Shown: piece after piece, positions 1 to 11,045 of the stretch
Layout: each line of letters starts with the position of its first letter
How positions within the stretch are numbered: the stretch's first letter is position 1
Origin: Apostichopus japonicus
Taxonomy: Eukaryota > Echinodermata > Holothuroidea > Aspidochirotida > Stichopodidae
Direction: 5' to 3'
Assembly: GCF_037975245.1 (NCBI RefSeq)
Contig: NC_092565.1
Location: 11,404,499 to 11,468,498 of the forward strand
Length of the DNA: 64,000 nucleotides
Notes under the pieces: model-generated
Seen by the model: only the letters and a program-made list of their open reading frames with translations
What the model was told of the DNA's origin: nothing
Database searches by the model: none
Translations under genes and position numbers: made by a program

Positions 1-75
1 CATGGAGGTACTACTACAAAGAATTTTTAGAGAGGAAACGTCTTGCTAACATATGTTGTCTTTGCTAAATTTCAG

Positions 76-240
76 GAAGTCTGGTTTTGTGCTGGCACAG
101 GTCACCATGAAGCAACATGCTACCTGGAAAAAGGAATGCAATATGTGAGGAGAAAGGACCAAAATAAGACAAAGAAGTCTGTTCGCGACTCTCTTAAATC
201 TTAAAATCTGGTTGACACAACAGTTTTGGAATTGATATCA
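76..240 (+). pseudogene. Possible exon remnant with in-frame stop
   Basis: An acceptor-like sequence ending in TTTCAG (to 75) is followed by an open stretch with protein-like composition (it begins EVWFCAGTGHH). A TAA at 202-204 interrupts it. The same frame then stays open to a donor-like CAG|GTAAAT at 240/241. Splicing to the acceptor at 372 would keep the frame into the next open stretch. I do not recognise the protein. It could be an exon of a decayed gene, a true terminal exon ending at 204, or chance; the splice signals are weak evidence on their own. Confidence 0.25.
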
Positions 241-250
241 GGTAAATTTG

Positions 251-298
251 TTTATTTATTTATTTAGTTATTTATTTGATTATTTATTTATTTATTTT
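251..298. repeat. TTTA microsatellite
   Basis: Interrupted run of TTTA tetranucleotides inside the putative intron between the two possible exon remnants. Confidence 0.9.
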
Positions 299-372
299 TG
301 AATTGTGAGGGTAAGTTTTGCATCTAGTGACTTTTTGTTGGTTAAAATGATACCAATGATTGTTCTTCACAG

Positions 373-488
373 ATGATGCAGAGGAGTGTGTTATTTCAGG
401 GATGGTAACTTGTCTGAAGTATCATAATGCTCCTATGGCGAGAAGTGAAGGAGATGATGGAGAGGACTTGCAAACACAGAGCCTCTAA
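373..488 (+). pseudogene. Possible second exon remnant
   Basis: A pyrimidine-rich acceptor-like TGTTCTTCACAG ends at 372. Reading in the phase left by the donor at 240 gives a 38-residue acidic stretch ending at TAA 486-488. A second open frame covers 427-636, so the reading is ambiguous. No domain is recognised. From 489 to 958 I see no further feature. Confidence 0.22.
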
Positions 489-958
489 TATCAGAGACAA
501 TAAGGAGAGTTCTGTGGGAGATATTCGGTCAGAATATCCACATCTAATCGACACAGATGGCATGGTAATAGTTTTACTCAAAACATGTGCTATTCTACTG
601 TATCTCAGTCACTTGGCAAACAGGAACCTGAACTGAAGTGCCAAAAGCTTACTGTTGCTGTAAGACTTAAGAAGAGTGAATAATGTCATGTTGTAGGCTA
701 CACATATATCAATGTTAATTGGGCCATAAGAGTGTGGTATGAGTGTTTTGCTAGTCCTTTTCTAGCATTTCCTTGGGTACCTGTTGGGTTGATTGCAATT
801 TTACTGAGCTTCAAAATCATGCAAATCTGCTTTATCTCTTTCTTTTATGACTCTACTATTTTTAGTACTTAGTTAACAAAGGTTGCCTCAATGTTCATAA
901 AATCATATATGTTTCTCAAAGAGAATAACCTAACGGATATGAAATGATTGAGAATCAC

Positions 959-1104
959 AATGATGATGATGGTGGTGTTGGTGATGGTGGTGATGATGAT
1001 AGTGAAGATGGTGGTGGTGATGATGATGGTGGTGTTGGTGATGATGGTGATGGTGGTGGTGATGGTGGTGATGTTGGTGATGATGATGATGAGGAGGAGG
1101 ATGA
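959..1104. repeat. GAT/GGT trinucleotide microsatellite
   Basis: Imperfect GATGGT/GATGAT run. On the minus strand it reads as a long histidine tract, which is a by-product of the ATG/ACC-type trinucleotides and not a gene. Confidence 0.95.
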
Positions 1105-1249
1105 GAGTTGCAAAATTTCAAGGTCAGAGTGACTTTTTGTGGCAATGTATGGTTGTATCCTTGTATGTCAGAATGTTGCAATTTGAAAACAAAAATGTGT
1201 AATATCTCCTTTATATTTCCAATAGATTGCACAAACATACCATCTGTCC

Positions 1250-1804
1250 TTGAAAAACTTCAACAGCCACAGCCTTTCGTTTTGGCATGAGGACCAAGAG
1301 AGCAACCAAAGCAGGTGTTTAGTAGATTTGACAAAAGGGGGCTACCTTGCCAATGACTTCTGCAGAGAGTTGACATATGTCTTATCTGCTGCATTTGACA
1401 CCATCGATCACTCAATTTTGCTAAATCGGCTTCGTAATATGTATGGGATAACCGGAAACGCCTTAAAATGGATGATTTCTTATCTTCAAAATAGAGGCCA
1501 GTCAGTCATCATTGATAACATAAAATCTGCACCTCTGTTACTTAAATATGGTGTTCCTCAGGGATCAGTACAAGGACCAAAGTTATACACCATGTATACT
1601 AAGCCACCGGGCAATCTTATAAGGCAGCATGGCCTTGTTTACCATATGTATGACGACGACACCCAAATTTACCTTTCGTTTAAGCCACTTGATTCTCCTG
1701 ATGCAATTAATCCGATCTACATATATTGGAGACATGTCTTGAAGATGTCAGAAAATGGATGGCTGATAACATGCTTAAGCTTAACGATGACAAGACAGAC
1801 GTGA
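1250..1804 (+). pseudogene. Reverse transcriptase core fragment
   Basis: This 184-residue open stretch carries the reverse transcriptase palm motifs: SAAFDTIDH at residues 46-54 (motif A aspartate), GVPQGS at 101-106, and YDDD at 134-137 where this family normally has YADD. The enzyme would copy the element RNA at a nicked target. The frame is lost between about 1,690 and 1,737. After that the conserved KLNDDKT stretch is readable only in another frame (1,777-1,797), which soon meets a stop near 1,831. The first ~40 residues do not look like the family and are probably read-in from flanking DNA. Confidence 0.88.
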
Positions 1805-2772
1805 TATTTTTCCGTTCAAAGCATAGCAAATGAACGATCCACCTTCCTTCATTGAGAATGGGCAATGATGTCATTCCACCCTCGTCATCTGTAGCCTACG
1901 GAATCTCGGTGTGTTATTTGACTCATATTTGTGTATGGAAAACCATATAAATTTAATAAGTCGGTCTTGCTACAACCAATTGCGTATCATCGGGAGAATT
2001 CGTCCATCCCTTAACGAGGAGGTAACCAAGTCTCTCGTCCATTCGCCGGTTACATCTCGTCTTGAATACTGTAATGCTATCCTGAATGGAACGTCATGCT
2101 CCTCAATCAGAAAACTACAGAGGGTCCAGAATACGGCTGCCAGAATCATCACCAGAACCCGTCGTTACGAACACATCACTCCTGTACTCCGAGACCTGCG
2201 TTGGTTACCAATTCATCGCCGGATAAATTACAAACTCATTCTGCACGTTTTTCGTATTCTTAGTGCTCAATCTCCGAGTTATATGTCTGATTTAGTTAAA
2301 CGCAACACGCCAGCTAGGGCATTACGGTCCCAAAGTCATCTTTCTCTAATCATTCCTCATACTAACAAAGTCACATATGGAGACTATTCTTTTAGTGCTG
2401 CAGGTCCTAAACTCTGGAATTCTCTTCCCCATCACTTGAGAAATATCACACATATTGACACTTTTAAGAAGCACTTGAAAACTTATCTTTTTAGGCTCGA
2501 GTATGGGCATTAATCTTATTCACATTTCTTTGTTTTATTCATTTTACTGTGCCCATATTTATGTATATTATATTGTTTTTTTCTTTATTGTGGTTTATTA
2601 CCCTGTCTTATATCAGGTTTTACTTTTACTGCTGTTATCACTTTTAGGTTTTCTTAAGTTTGGTATTTTTATATTCCAGGTTTTGGTTCTTTGGACAGTG
2701 CTCTTGAGCATGTTTTATTTCATGATAACAGCACTTAAATATATGGTATTTATTATTTATTATGATTATTAA
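1370..2772 (+). mobile_element. 5'-truncated CR1/L2-like non-LTR retrotransposon
   Basis: Remnant of a LINE of the CR1/L2/Jockey group. It contains the central reverse transcriptase core (in 1,250-1,804) and the C-terminal region (in 1,911-2,513), followed by a T-rich 3' tail. No endonuclease domain is present upstream, so the copy is 5' truncated, as is usual for target-primed reverse transcription. The left boundary is approximate: before about 1,370 the translation no longer looks like reverse transcriptase. Frameshifts and stops between the two halves mean it cannot encode a working enzyme. Confidence 0.88.
1911..2513 (+). pseudogene. Reverse transcriptase C-terminal region fragment
   Basis: A 200-residue open stretch resembling the thumb and C-terminal part of CR1/L2-like ORF2. 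It includes the LEYCNAI and RVQNTAARI motifs, LRWLPI, a region around residue 165 reading AAGPKLWNSLP, and the terminal TFKKHLKTYLF signature. It continues the element after the frameshift and stop region at about 1,735-1,910. The frame ends naturally at the family's usual C-terminus, so this half is nearly intact while the junction to the core is broken. Confidence 0.88.
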
Positions 2773-4060
2773 AATGCTTGACATCAATTATACATAAGAA
2801 TGATACAACATCTGAACTTTTTGAGAACTTTTTGAGCCATAAGACTGAGCACTCATCACCTATTTCCACCCGTCATGGTATTAATGGTTATCACATTAAC
2901 TAAGATAACAAATTTATCATAGTTTGAGTTCAGTTTGTCTACTCATGTCCAATATTGACAGGTCAAATTGCACTGGGTAGTTTCAGTGAGCCTGTTGCAT
3001 AATTTAACTGAAAAAAATTCCTCATTCTTATGTGTGAGCTGATGGGATTTCACAGATGAATAGAGGGATGGTGTTATTTCTAGTATAAACAGTGAGTTAT
3101 GCATTGGTAACTTAACCTGCACCCACCACCTCCAACTAAAATCTGCTTATGCCACTTAAAGTAACAAGGGAAACATCACCAAGCATTCATAGGTGATTAT
3201 TCAAGCACTTGTTCATTTCCAAACATGTTGGTGGTTCAGAAAAAAACATAACTTTTTGAAATCTTTTCATTTATTTTATACATAAAACATTCAGTGCAAT
3301 TTCAGTGCAATTAATTTGTAGTAAAACTTTGCAGAGGTAAACATAGTAAGGAAATTATTTTTACAAACAGTTTCTTATTCCCATGAAAAATCACATCTCT
3401 ATCATTTCTGCTATTTGTAACAGATTTTATGCATGCAATTCAAAGTCTTACCTATTGTTAAGTTGTACAATATCAAAATTGTGTCATTTTATAGTACTAA
3501 TTTATCTGTAATATTCCAAAATATATCAAAGTATCATTATTTTGTAAATAATGTAAGACCATTTGTTGAGAGGCTGGTGAAGTAGCATTTTTCAGAATTT
3601 TTCATTATCCTGCAATATGTAGATTTCAAAGGTTAAAGTTAGCAGGAGATGATATCTTTTTAGCATATTCTTACATTTGAAGCTATTGTGGGATATCTTT
3701 AGTTAGGATTTTAAAGCATAAAACATATGCTTCTAGTTAGAAAATAAAGATTTTGAAAGCATAAAGTTACATATAAATTGCCAGATGTCAAGAGTCAAAT
3801 ATATAACAGGGATATAACTAAAAATAGTATACACTTTTGCTGCCTTGATAGAACTCGCGCATTCCATCCACTTTTCCATTTCTGCTTTTGTTCATCAGTA
3901 CTGTAACCCAGATCAACCTCTTTCTATAAGTAGAAATAATTTACGTTGTTTGTTACGAAGTTGTCAAAAAGAATAAAGACATGGCCAAGTTATTTTCAGA
4001 TTTGTATGTTATTCCTTATATGCATACCCCAATGAAAAGAGCCTCACGTTCTATTTTTGC
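2773..4060. other. AT-rich DNA without recognisable feature
   Basis: About 1.3 kb of AT-rich sequence with no long open frame, no clear repeat and no RNA gene that I can recognise. It separates the LINE remnant from the U2-containing repeat and satellite. Confidence 0.6.
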
Positions 4061-4149
4061 TACGACAGTCAGTCTTGATGTAAAATGACTGGAGTTAAGA
4101 GCAAATCAGTCGGTTCGAAGTTGGCTTTTATTGGCCCGGTTTTTTCCTG

Positions 4150-4720
4150 GTTGGCTTTTCTTACAAAATAGCATTATGTTCTCCTTCAAGGGGAACCCTT
4201 CTAGTGGAACTGTGAAACACACCTGACATAGATGATCACACAGTCACAGTCTTGATGCAAGAGTAGAGGGGACGAGAGCTGGGCAGTCGGTAATTAGCTG
4301 TTGGTGCGATCGCTTTTCGGCCTTCTGGCTGAGATCATGTGTAGAATCTGTGTCTACAGGAATTTGCCTAATTTGCATTAATTTAAAACGTGTACCCTCG
4401 CTTCAGTTGAAATTTACTTGTTTCTCACGGTTTGTAGTAGTAAATATTTCTGTGTCTCATGATATCATGTAACAATTAATGACGTGTATACCCCGTTTCA
4501 AAGATGCGACGAACGTAGATTGAATTGTGATATGACGTAATGTTAGAAAAAAACCAATCACGAAATAGCAATTGTTTTTTTAATGAGTTAAACATGTCTT
4601 ATGACGGATAACTTAGTATTTCTAAATGTTTACGATTTAAAATTTTAAAATTTATCGTAAATGTCATAATAAACCATCTCAATTAGTTGAAACGAGCATT
4701 TTGCGGAAGAATTTTACATA
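4150..4720 (+). repeat. U2-containing dispersed repeat, left copy
   Basis: This segment aligns by eye with 7,530-8,095 over several hundred bases. Shared blocks are a TATGTTCYCCTTC-like start, a GATCACACAGTC-like block, the U2-like segment, a block containing CTCACGGTTTGTAGT, a block containing GTGATATGACGTAATG, and TCTTATGACGGATAACTT. A fragment of its left part recurs at 4,818-4,875. The two long copies flank the 303-bp satellite, which suggests a composite or terminally repeated element. The outer limits are approximate. Confidence 0.7.
4309..4356 (+). ncRNA. U2 snRNA 5'-end-like segment (pseudogene), copy 1
   Basis: Starts with ATCGCTTTTCGGCCTTCTGG and continues through a GTGTAGAATCTGT stretch. 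It matches the first ~47 nt of U2 snRNA (stem-loop I and the branch-point-recognition region) with a few substitutions; the branch-point-pairing GUAGUA reads GTAGAA. U2 similarity then stops: no Sm site or 3' stem-loops follow. This is therefore a U2-derived piece of a repeat, not a working spliceosomal RNA gene. Confidence 0.7.
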
Positions 4721-4933
4721 TATGAAGCTATTTTTGTGGTACAATATACTGTTACTGGTCACGTGACAGTACAGGCTAGATTAAAGTACTGGGTGACTGT
4801 TCTTTGCATGTGTAGCATCATGTTCTTCCTATGTTCTCTTTCGTGGTACACACCTGACGAGGATCACACAGTTTTCTTAAAAGTATTATTGATTCCATGG
4901 CGGTAGCCGAAGGAATCTATGCGGTCATGACTG

Positions 4934-4976
4934 CGTGTGTATGTGTATGCGTGTGTGCGTGTCTGTGTGTGTGTGA
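4934..4976. repeat. TG-rich microsatellite
   Basis: Imperfect GTGTGT run directly in front of the first 303-bp satellite unit. Confidence 0.9.
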
Positions 4977-4980
4977 GGCC

Positions 4981-7255
4981 AAGCTTGAAATTAGGTTTTC
5001 TCAGCAATCCCAAGGTAGATTGATCTCATTCTTGGTACATAGGTTACCCATCATGAGTAGACGATCCCTATTTATTTTGGTGCTAATATCATTAATATTA
5101 ATGAGTGGGCGGGGCTTAGAGTGATTTTCAACAAATGTCAATATCTTCGCAACCGTAAGTTCAATTTTCATGGAACTTGATTTGGTGGTACAAGAGGAAA
5201 GTCCTCTATATGAATATGGTGACAGTTTGTCCAATCTCATTATTATTCATGAGGGGCGGGGCTAAGTGTTGTTTTTCGCAAAAAAAGCTTGAAATTAGGT
5301 TTTCTCAGCAATCCCAATGTGGATTGATCTCATTCTTGGTACATAGGTTACCCATCATGAGTAGACGATCCCTATTTATTTTGGTGCTAATATCATGAAT
5401 ATTAATGAGTGGGCGGGGCTTAGAGTTATTTTCAACAAATGTCAATATCTTCGCAACCGTAAGTTCTATTTTCATGGAACTTGGTTTGGTGGTACAAGAG
5501 GAAAGTCCTCTATATGAATATGGTGACAGTTTGTCCAATCTCATTATTATTCATGAGGGGCGGGGCTAAGTGTTGTTTTTCGCAAAAAAGCTTGAAATTA
5601 GGTTTTCTCAGCAATCCCAAGGCAGATTGATCTCATTCTTGGTACATAGGTTACCCATCATGAGTAGACGATCCCTATTTATTTTGGTGCTAATATCATG
5701 AATATTAATGAGTGGGCGGGGCTTAGAGTTATTTTCAACAAATGTCAATATCTTCGCAACCGTAAGTTCTATTTTCATGGAACTTGGTTTTGTGGTACAA
5801 GAGGAAAGTCCTCTATATGAATATGGTGACAGTTTGTCCAATCTCATTATTATTCATGAGGGGCGGGGCTAAGTGTTGTTTTTCGCAAAAAAGCTTGAAA
5901 TTAGGTTTTCTCAGCAATCCCAAGGCAGATTGATCTCATTCTTGGTACATAGGTTACCCATCATGAGTAGACGATCCCAATTTATTTTGGTGCTAATATC
6001 GTGAATATTAATGAGTGGGCGGGGCTTAGAGTGATTTTCAACAAATGTTAATATCTTTGCAACCGTAATTTCAATTTTCATGGAACTTGGTTTGGTGGTA
6101 GATGAGGAAAGTCCTCTATATGAATATGGTGACAGTTTGTCCAATCTCATTATTATTCATGAGGGGCGGGGCTAAGTGTTGTTTTTCGCAAAAAAGCTTG
6201 AAATTAGGTTTTCTCAGCAATCCCAAGGCAGATTGATCTCATTCTTGGTACATAGGTTACCCATCATGAGTAGACGATCCCAATTTATTTTGGTGCTAAT
6301 ATCATGAATATTAATGAGTGGGCGGGGCTTAGAGTGATTTTCAACAAATGTTAATATCTTTGCAACCGTAATTTCAATTTTCATGGAACTTGGTTTGGTG
6401 GTACAAGAGGAAAGTCCTCTATATGAATATGGTAACAGTTTGTCCAATCTCATTATTATTCATGAGGGGCGGGGCTAAGTGTTGTTTTTCGCAAAAAAGC
6501 TTGAAAATAGGTTTTCTCAGCAATCCCAAGGTAGATTGATCTCATTCTTGGTACATAGGTTACCCATCATAAGTAGACGATCCCTATTTATTTTGGTGCT
6601 AATATCATTAATATTAATGAGTGGGCGGGGCTTAGAGTTATTTTCAACAAATGTCAATATCTTCGCAACCGTAAGTTCAATTTTCATGGAACTTGGTTTG
6701 GTGGTACAAGAGGAAAGTCCTCTATATGAATATGGTAACAGTTTGTTGAATCTCATTACTATACATGAGGGGCGGGGCTAAGTGTTGTTTTTCGCAAAGA
6801 AGCTTGAAATTAGGTTTTCTCAGCAATCCCAATGTGGATTGATCTCATTCTTGGTACATAGGTTACCCATCATGAGTAGACGATCCCGATTTACTTTGGT
6901 GCTAATATCATGAATATTAATGAGTGGGCGGGGCTTATTTTCAACAAATGTTAATATCTTCGCAACCGTATGTTCAATTTTCATGGAACTTGGTTTGGTG
7001 GTACTAGAGGAAAGTCCTCGATATTAATATGGTAACAGTTTGTCCAATCTCATTATTATTCATGAGGGGCGGGGCTAAGTGTTGTTTTTCGCAAAAAAGC
7101 TTGAAATTAGGTTTTCTGAGCAATCCCAAGGTGGATTGATCTCATTTTTGGTAAATAGGTTACCCATCATGAGTAGACGATCCCTATTTTTTGTGTGCTT
7201 ATATCATGAATATTAATGAGTGGGCGGGGCTTAGAGTGATTTGCAACAAATCTTC
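4981..7255. repeat. 303-bp satellite array, seven full units plus one partial
   Basis: Units begin with AAGCTTGAAATTAGG (with small changes) at 4,981, 5,285, 5,588, 5,891, 6,194, 6,497, 6,800 and 7,099. Spacings are 304, 303, 303, 303, 303, 303 and 299; the last unit breaks off near 7,255. Each unit carries GAGTGGGCGGGGCTTA and GAGGGGCGGGGCTAAG motifs about 150 bp apart. In six consecutive units a 79-codon minus-strand frame is preserved (for example 5,001-5,240 and 6,517-6,756). The unit length is a multiple of three, but near-identity of the copies explains this without coding. Confidence 0.97.
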
Positions 7256-7325
7256 AGTATGACCCGGCCAGGAGTCGAACCCCTAACCTTCCAGCTGCAA
7301 GTCGAAATTCTACCCCAATACTATT
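7255..7325 (-). mobile_element. tRNA-derived SINE fragment
   Basis: On the minus strand 7,271-7,281 is an exact RNA polymerase III B box (GGTTCGACTCC). It is followed by GGCCGGGTCA, and upstream comes a GGTAGAA...GACTTGCAG stretch resembling D-arm and anticodon-arm sequence. The T-arm pairs poorly (about three of five base pairs) and no 5' acceptor strand is found, so a functional tRNA is unlikely. This layout fits the tRNA-like head of a SINE interrupting the end of the satellite. Confidence 0.55.
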
Positions 7326-7529
7326 AATGAGGGGGGCATGAATATTAATGAGTGGTAGAGCTTAAAGCAAATTCTTTAAAATATCAATTTGTTCATCAAA
7401 CTTGAGCTGATAGCAAGGAACAACATTTGTGTTGATGCTACATTAATATTCATAAAAGGTCGGAACCAAGTGTACACAATGAACCTACAGTAATATTTAG
7501 ATGCCAAGGAATCTCAAAACCTCTTGGTT

Positions 7530-8095
7530 TTCTTGTTATGTTCCCCTTCTTGGTGGAATCGAGATACACATGTGACGATGGTCACATAGAGTCTTGACAC
7601 AACTGAACTGGGGTTGAGAGCAGATCAGTCGGATCTCTGCTTGGAGCCCAAGTTCTTTCCTGTGTGACTTTTCTGAAAAATCGAAAAGCGATCGCTTTTC
7701 AGCCTCCTGGCTAAGATCATGTGTAGAATCTGTGTCTACGGGAATCTGCCTAATTTGCATAAATGTAAAACGTGTACCCTCGCATTAGTTGATATTTACT
7801 TGTTTCTCACGGTTTGTAGTTGTAATTTTATTGTGTCTCATGATATCACGTAACAATTAATGATGTGTATACCCCCTTTCAAAGATGCGAGCAACATAGA
7901 ATGAATTGTGATATGACGTAATGTTAGAAAAGAACCAATCACCAAATAGCAATCGATTTGTAATGAGATAAACAGGTCTTATGACGGATAACTTGGTATT
8001 TCTAAATGTATGCTTTTATAGCATTGTGTAACATTAATCCAAAAGGTAGTATGAAACCTTCCCAAGTAGTTGAAATAACCATCTTGATTTGTTTG
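7530..8095 (+). repeat. U2-containing dispersed repeat, right copy
   Basis: Diverged second copy of the repeat at 4,150-4,720, in the same orientation, on the other side of the 303-bp satellite. The best-conserved blocks are the U2-like segment and the ~300 bp after it. It ends shortly before the 14-bp minisatellite begins. Confidence 0.7.
7691..7738 (+). ncRNA. U2 snRNA 5'-end-like segment (pseudogene), copy 2
   Basis: Same U2-derived segment as at 4,309, with different substitutions. It again has GTAGAA in the branch-point-pairing region, and U2 similarity is again lost after ~48 nt. Its first ten bases form the right half of an 18-bp perfect palindrome (7,683-7,700). The left copy at 4,309 lacks this palindrome. 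Confidence 0.7.
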
Positions 8096-8105
8096 GTACA
8101 CATTA

Positions 8106-8153
8106 CTGTCAGTTGATATAGGCAGGATATAGGCAGGATGACAGAACTGACAG
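8106..8153. repeat. 9-bp perfect inverted repeat around an 11-bp tandem duplication
   Basis: CTGTCAGTT at 8,106-8,114 is the exact reverse complement of AACTGACAG at 8,145-8,153. Inside the 30-nt loop GATATAGGCAG is tandemly duplicated. It lies about 70 bp before the minisatellite; function unknown. Confidence 0.85.
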
Positions 8154-8399
8154 GTCATGGATCTCTCTTGTACAAGTCCTCTATGATCTTGTATGAGTAT
8201 AGTGTTTCTGTGTTGATCTAATAAGTGCACAGAGTGGTGCACAGAAAGAGGTGCACGTAAAGAGGTGCACGGAGAGAGGTGCACGGAGAGAGGTGAACGG
8301 AGAGAGGTGCACGGAGAGAGGTGCACGGAGAGAAGTGCACGGAGAGAGGTGCACGGAGAGAGGTGCACGGAGAGAGGTGCACGGAGAGAGGTGCAGGGA

Positions 8400-11040
8400 G
8401 AGAGGTGCAGGGAAAGAGGTGCAGGGAAAGAGGTGCGTGGAGAGAGGTGCACGGAGAGAAGTGCACAGAGAGAGGTGCACGAAGAGAGTTGCCTGGAGAA
8501 GTGCACGGAGAGGGGTGCACGGAGAGAGGTGCACGGAGAGGGGTGCACGGAGAGGGGTGCACGGAGAGGGGTGCACTGAGAGAGGTGCACAGAGAGAGGT
8601 GCACGGAGAGTGGTGAACGGAGAGAGGTGCACGGAGAGAGGTGCCCGGAGAGAGGTGAACGGAGAGAGGTGCACGGAGAGAGGTGCACTGGGAGAGGTGC
8701 ACGGGAAGAGGTGCACCGGGAGAGGTGCACTGGGAGAGGTGCACTGGAAGAAGTGCACGTGGAGAGGTGCACGTGGAGAGGTGCACGGAGAGGGGTGCAC
8801 GGAGAGAGGTGCACGGAAAGGGGTGCACGGAGAGGGGTGCACGGAGAGAGGTGCACGGAGAGAGGTGCACGGAGAGAGGTGCACGGAGAGAGGTGCACGG
8901 AGAGAGGTGCACTGGGAGAGGTGCACGGGAAGAGGTGCACGGGGAGAGGTGCACGGGGAGAGGTGCACGGAGAGAGGTGCACTGGAAGAAGTGCACGTGG
9001 AGAGGTGCACGGAGAGGGATGCACGGAGAGGGGTGCACGGAGAGAGGTGCATGGAGAGAGGTGCACGGAGAGAGGTGCAGGGAGAGAGGTGCAGGGAAAG
9101 AGGTGCAGGGAAAGAGGTGCGTGGAGAGAGGTGCACGGAGAGAAGTGCACGGAGAGAGGTGCACGAAGAGAGTTGCCTGGAGAAGTGCACGGAGAGGGGT
9201 GCACGGAGAGAGGTGCACGGAGAGGGGTGCACGGAGAGGGGTGCACGGAGAGGGGTGCACTGAGAGAGGTGCACAGAGAGAGGTGCACGGAGAGTGGTGA
9301 ACGGAGAGAGGTGCACGGAGAGAGGTGCCCGGAGAGAGGTGAACGGAGAGAGGTGCACGGAGAGAGGTGCACTGGGAGAGGTGCACGGGAAGAGGTGCAC
9401 CGGGAGAGGTGCACTGGGAGAGGTGCACGGAGAGAGGTGCACTGGAAGAAGTGCACGTGGAGAGGTGCACGGAGAGGGGTGCACGGAGAGAGGTGCACGG
9501 AAAGGGGTGCACGGAGAGGGGTGCACGGAGAGAGGTGCACGAAGAGAGGTGCACGGAGAGAGGTGCACGGAGAGAGGTGCACGGAGAGAGGTGCACTGGG
9601 AGAGGTGCACGGGAAGAGGTGCACAGGGAGAGGTGCACGGAGAAAGGTGCACGGAGAGAGGTGCACGGAGAGAGGTGCACGGAGAGAGGTGCAGGGAGAG
9701 AGGTGCAGGGAAAGAGGTGCAGGGAAAGAGGTGCGTGGAGAGAGGTGCACGGAGAGAAGTGCACAGAGAGAGGTGCACGAAGAGAGTTGCCTGGAGAAGT
9801 GCACGGAGAGGGGTGCACGGAGAGAGGTGCACGGAGAGGGGTGCACGGAGAGGGGTGCACGGAGAGGGGTGCACTGAGAGAGGTGCACGGAGAGAGGTGC
9901 ACGGAGAGTGGTGAACGGAGAGAGGTGCACGGAGAGAGGTGCCCGGAGAGAGGTGAACGGAGAGAGGTGCACGGAGAGAGGTGCACTGGGAGAGGTGCAC
10001 GGGAAGAGGTGCACCGGGAGAGGTGCACTGGGAGAGGTGCACTGGAAGAAGTGCACGTGGAGAGGTGCACGTGGAGAGGTGCACGGAGAGGGGTGCACGG
10101 AGAGAGGTGCACGGAAAGGGGTGCACGGAGAGGGGTGCACGGAGAGAGGTGCACGGAGAGAGGTGCACGGAGAGAGGTGCACGGAGAGAGGTGCACGGAG
10201 AGAGGTGCACTGGGAGAGGTGCACGGGAAGAGGTGCACGGGGAGAGGTGCACGGGGAGAGGTGCACGGAGAGAGGTGCACTGGAAGAAGTGCACGTGGAG
10301 AGGTGCACGGAGAGGGATGCACGGAGAGGGGTGCACGGAGAGAGGTGCATGGAGAGAGGTGCACGGAGAGAGGTGCAGGGAGAGAGGTGCAGGGAAAGAG
10401 GTGCAGGGAAAGAGGTGCGTGGAGAGAGGTGCACGGAGAGAAGTGCACGGAGAGAGGTGCACGAAGAGAGTTGCCTGGAGAAGTGCACGGAGAGGGGTGC
10501 ACGGAGAGAGGTGCACGGAGAGGGGTGCACGGAGAGGGATGCACGGAGAGGGGTGCACTGAGAGAGGTGCACAGAGAGAGGTGCACGGAGAGTGGTGAAC
10601 GGAGAGAGGTGCACGGAGAGAGGTGCCCGGAGAGAGGTGAACGGAGAGAGGTGCACGGAGAGAGGTGCACTGGGAGAGGTGCACGGGAAGAGGTGCACCG
10701 GGAGAGGTGCACTGGGAGAGGTGCACGGAGAGAGGTGCACTGGAAGAAGTGCACGTGGAGAGGTGCACGGAGAGGGGTGCACGGAGAGAGGTGCACGGAA
10801 AGGGGTGCACGGAGAGGGGTGCACGGAGAGAGGTGCACGGAGAGAGGTGCACGGAGAGAGGTGCACGGAGAGAGGTGCACGGAGAGAGGTGCACTGGGAG
10901 AGGTGCACGGGAAGAGGTGCACAGGGAGAGGTGCACGGGGAGAGGTGCACGGAGAGAGGTGCACTGGAAGAAGTGCACGTGGAGAGGTGCACGGAGAGGG
11001 GTGCACGGAGAGGGGTGCACGGAGAGAGGTGCATGGAGAG
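8400..11040. repeat. Higher-order repeat of ~1,298 bp (684 + 614) inside the minisatellite
   Basis: The same ordered series of variant units recurs at 8,610, 9,294, 9,908 and 10,592, giving spacings of 684, 614 and 684 bp. Blocks 1 and 3 match each other best, as do 2 and 4, so a two-block unit of 1,298 bp was duplicated. Limits are approximate. Confidence 0.8.
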
Positions 11041-11045
11041 AGGTG

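Noticed and set aside
930-1238. Histidine-rich ORF
   Set aside because: It is the antisense translation of a GAT/GGT microsatellite.
4309-4600. Functional U2 snRNA gene
   Set aside because: Similarity ends after ~48 nt, GTAGTA is changed to GTAGAA, and no Sm site or 3' stem-loops follow.
7255-7325. Functional tRNA gene on the minus strand
   Set aside because: The B box is good, but the T-arm pairs poorly and no acceptor-stem partner is found; it fits a SINE head better.
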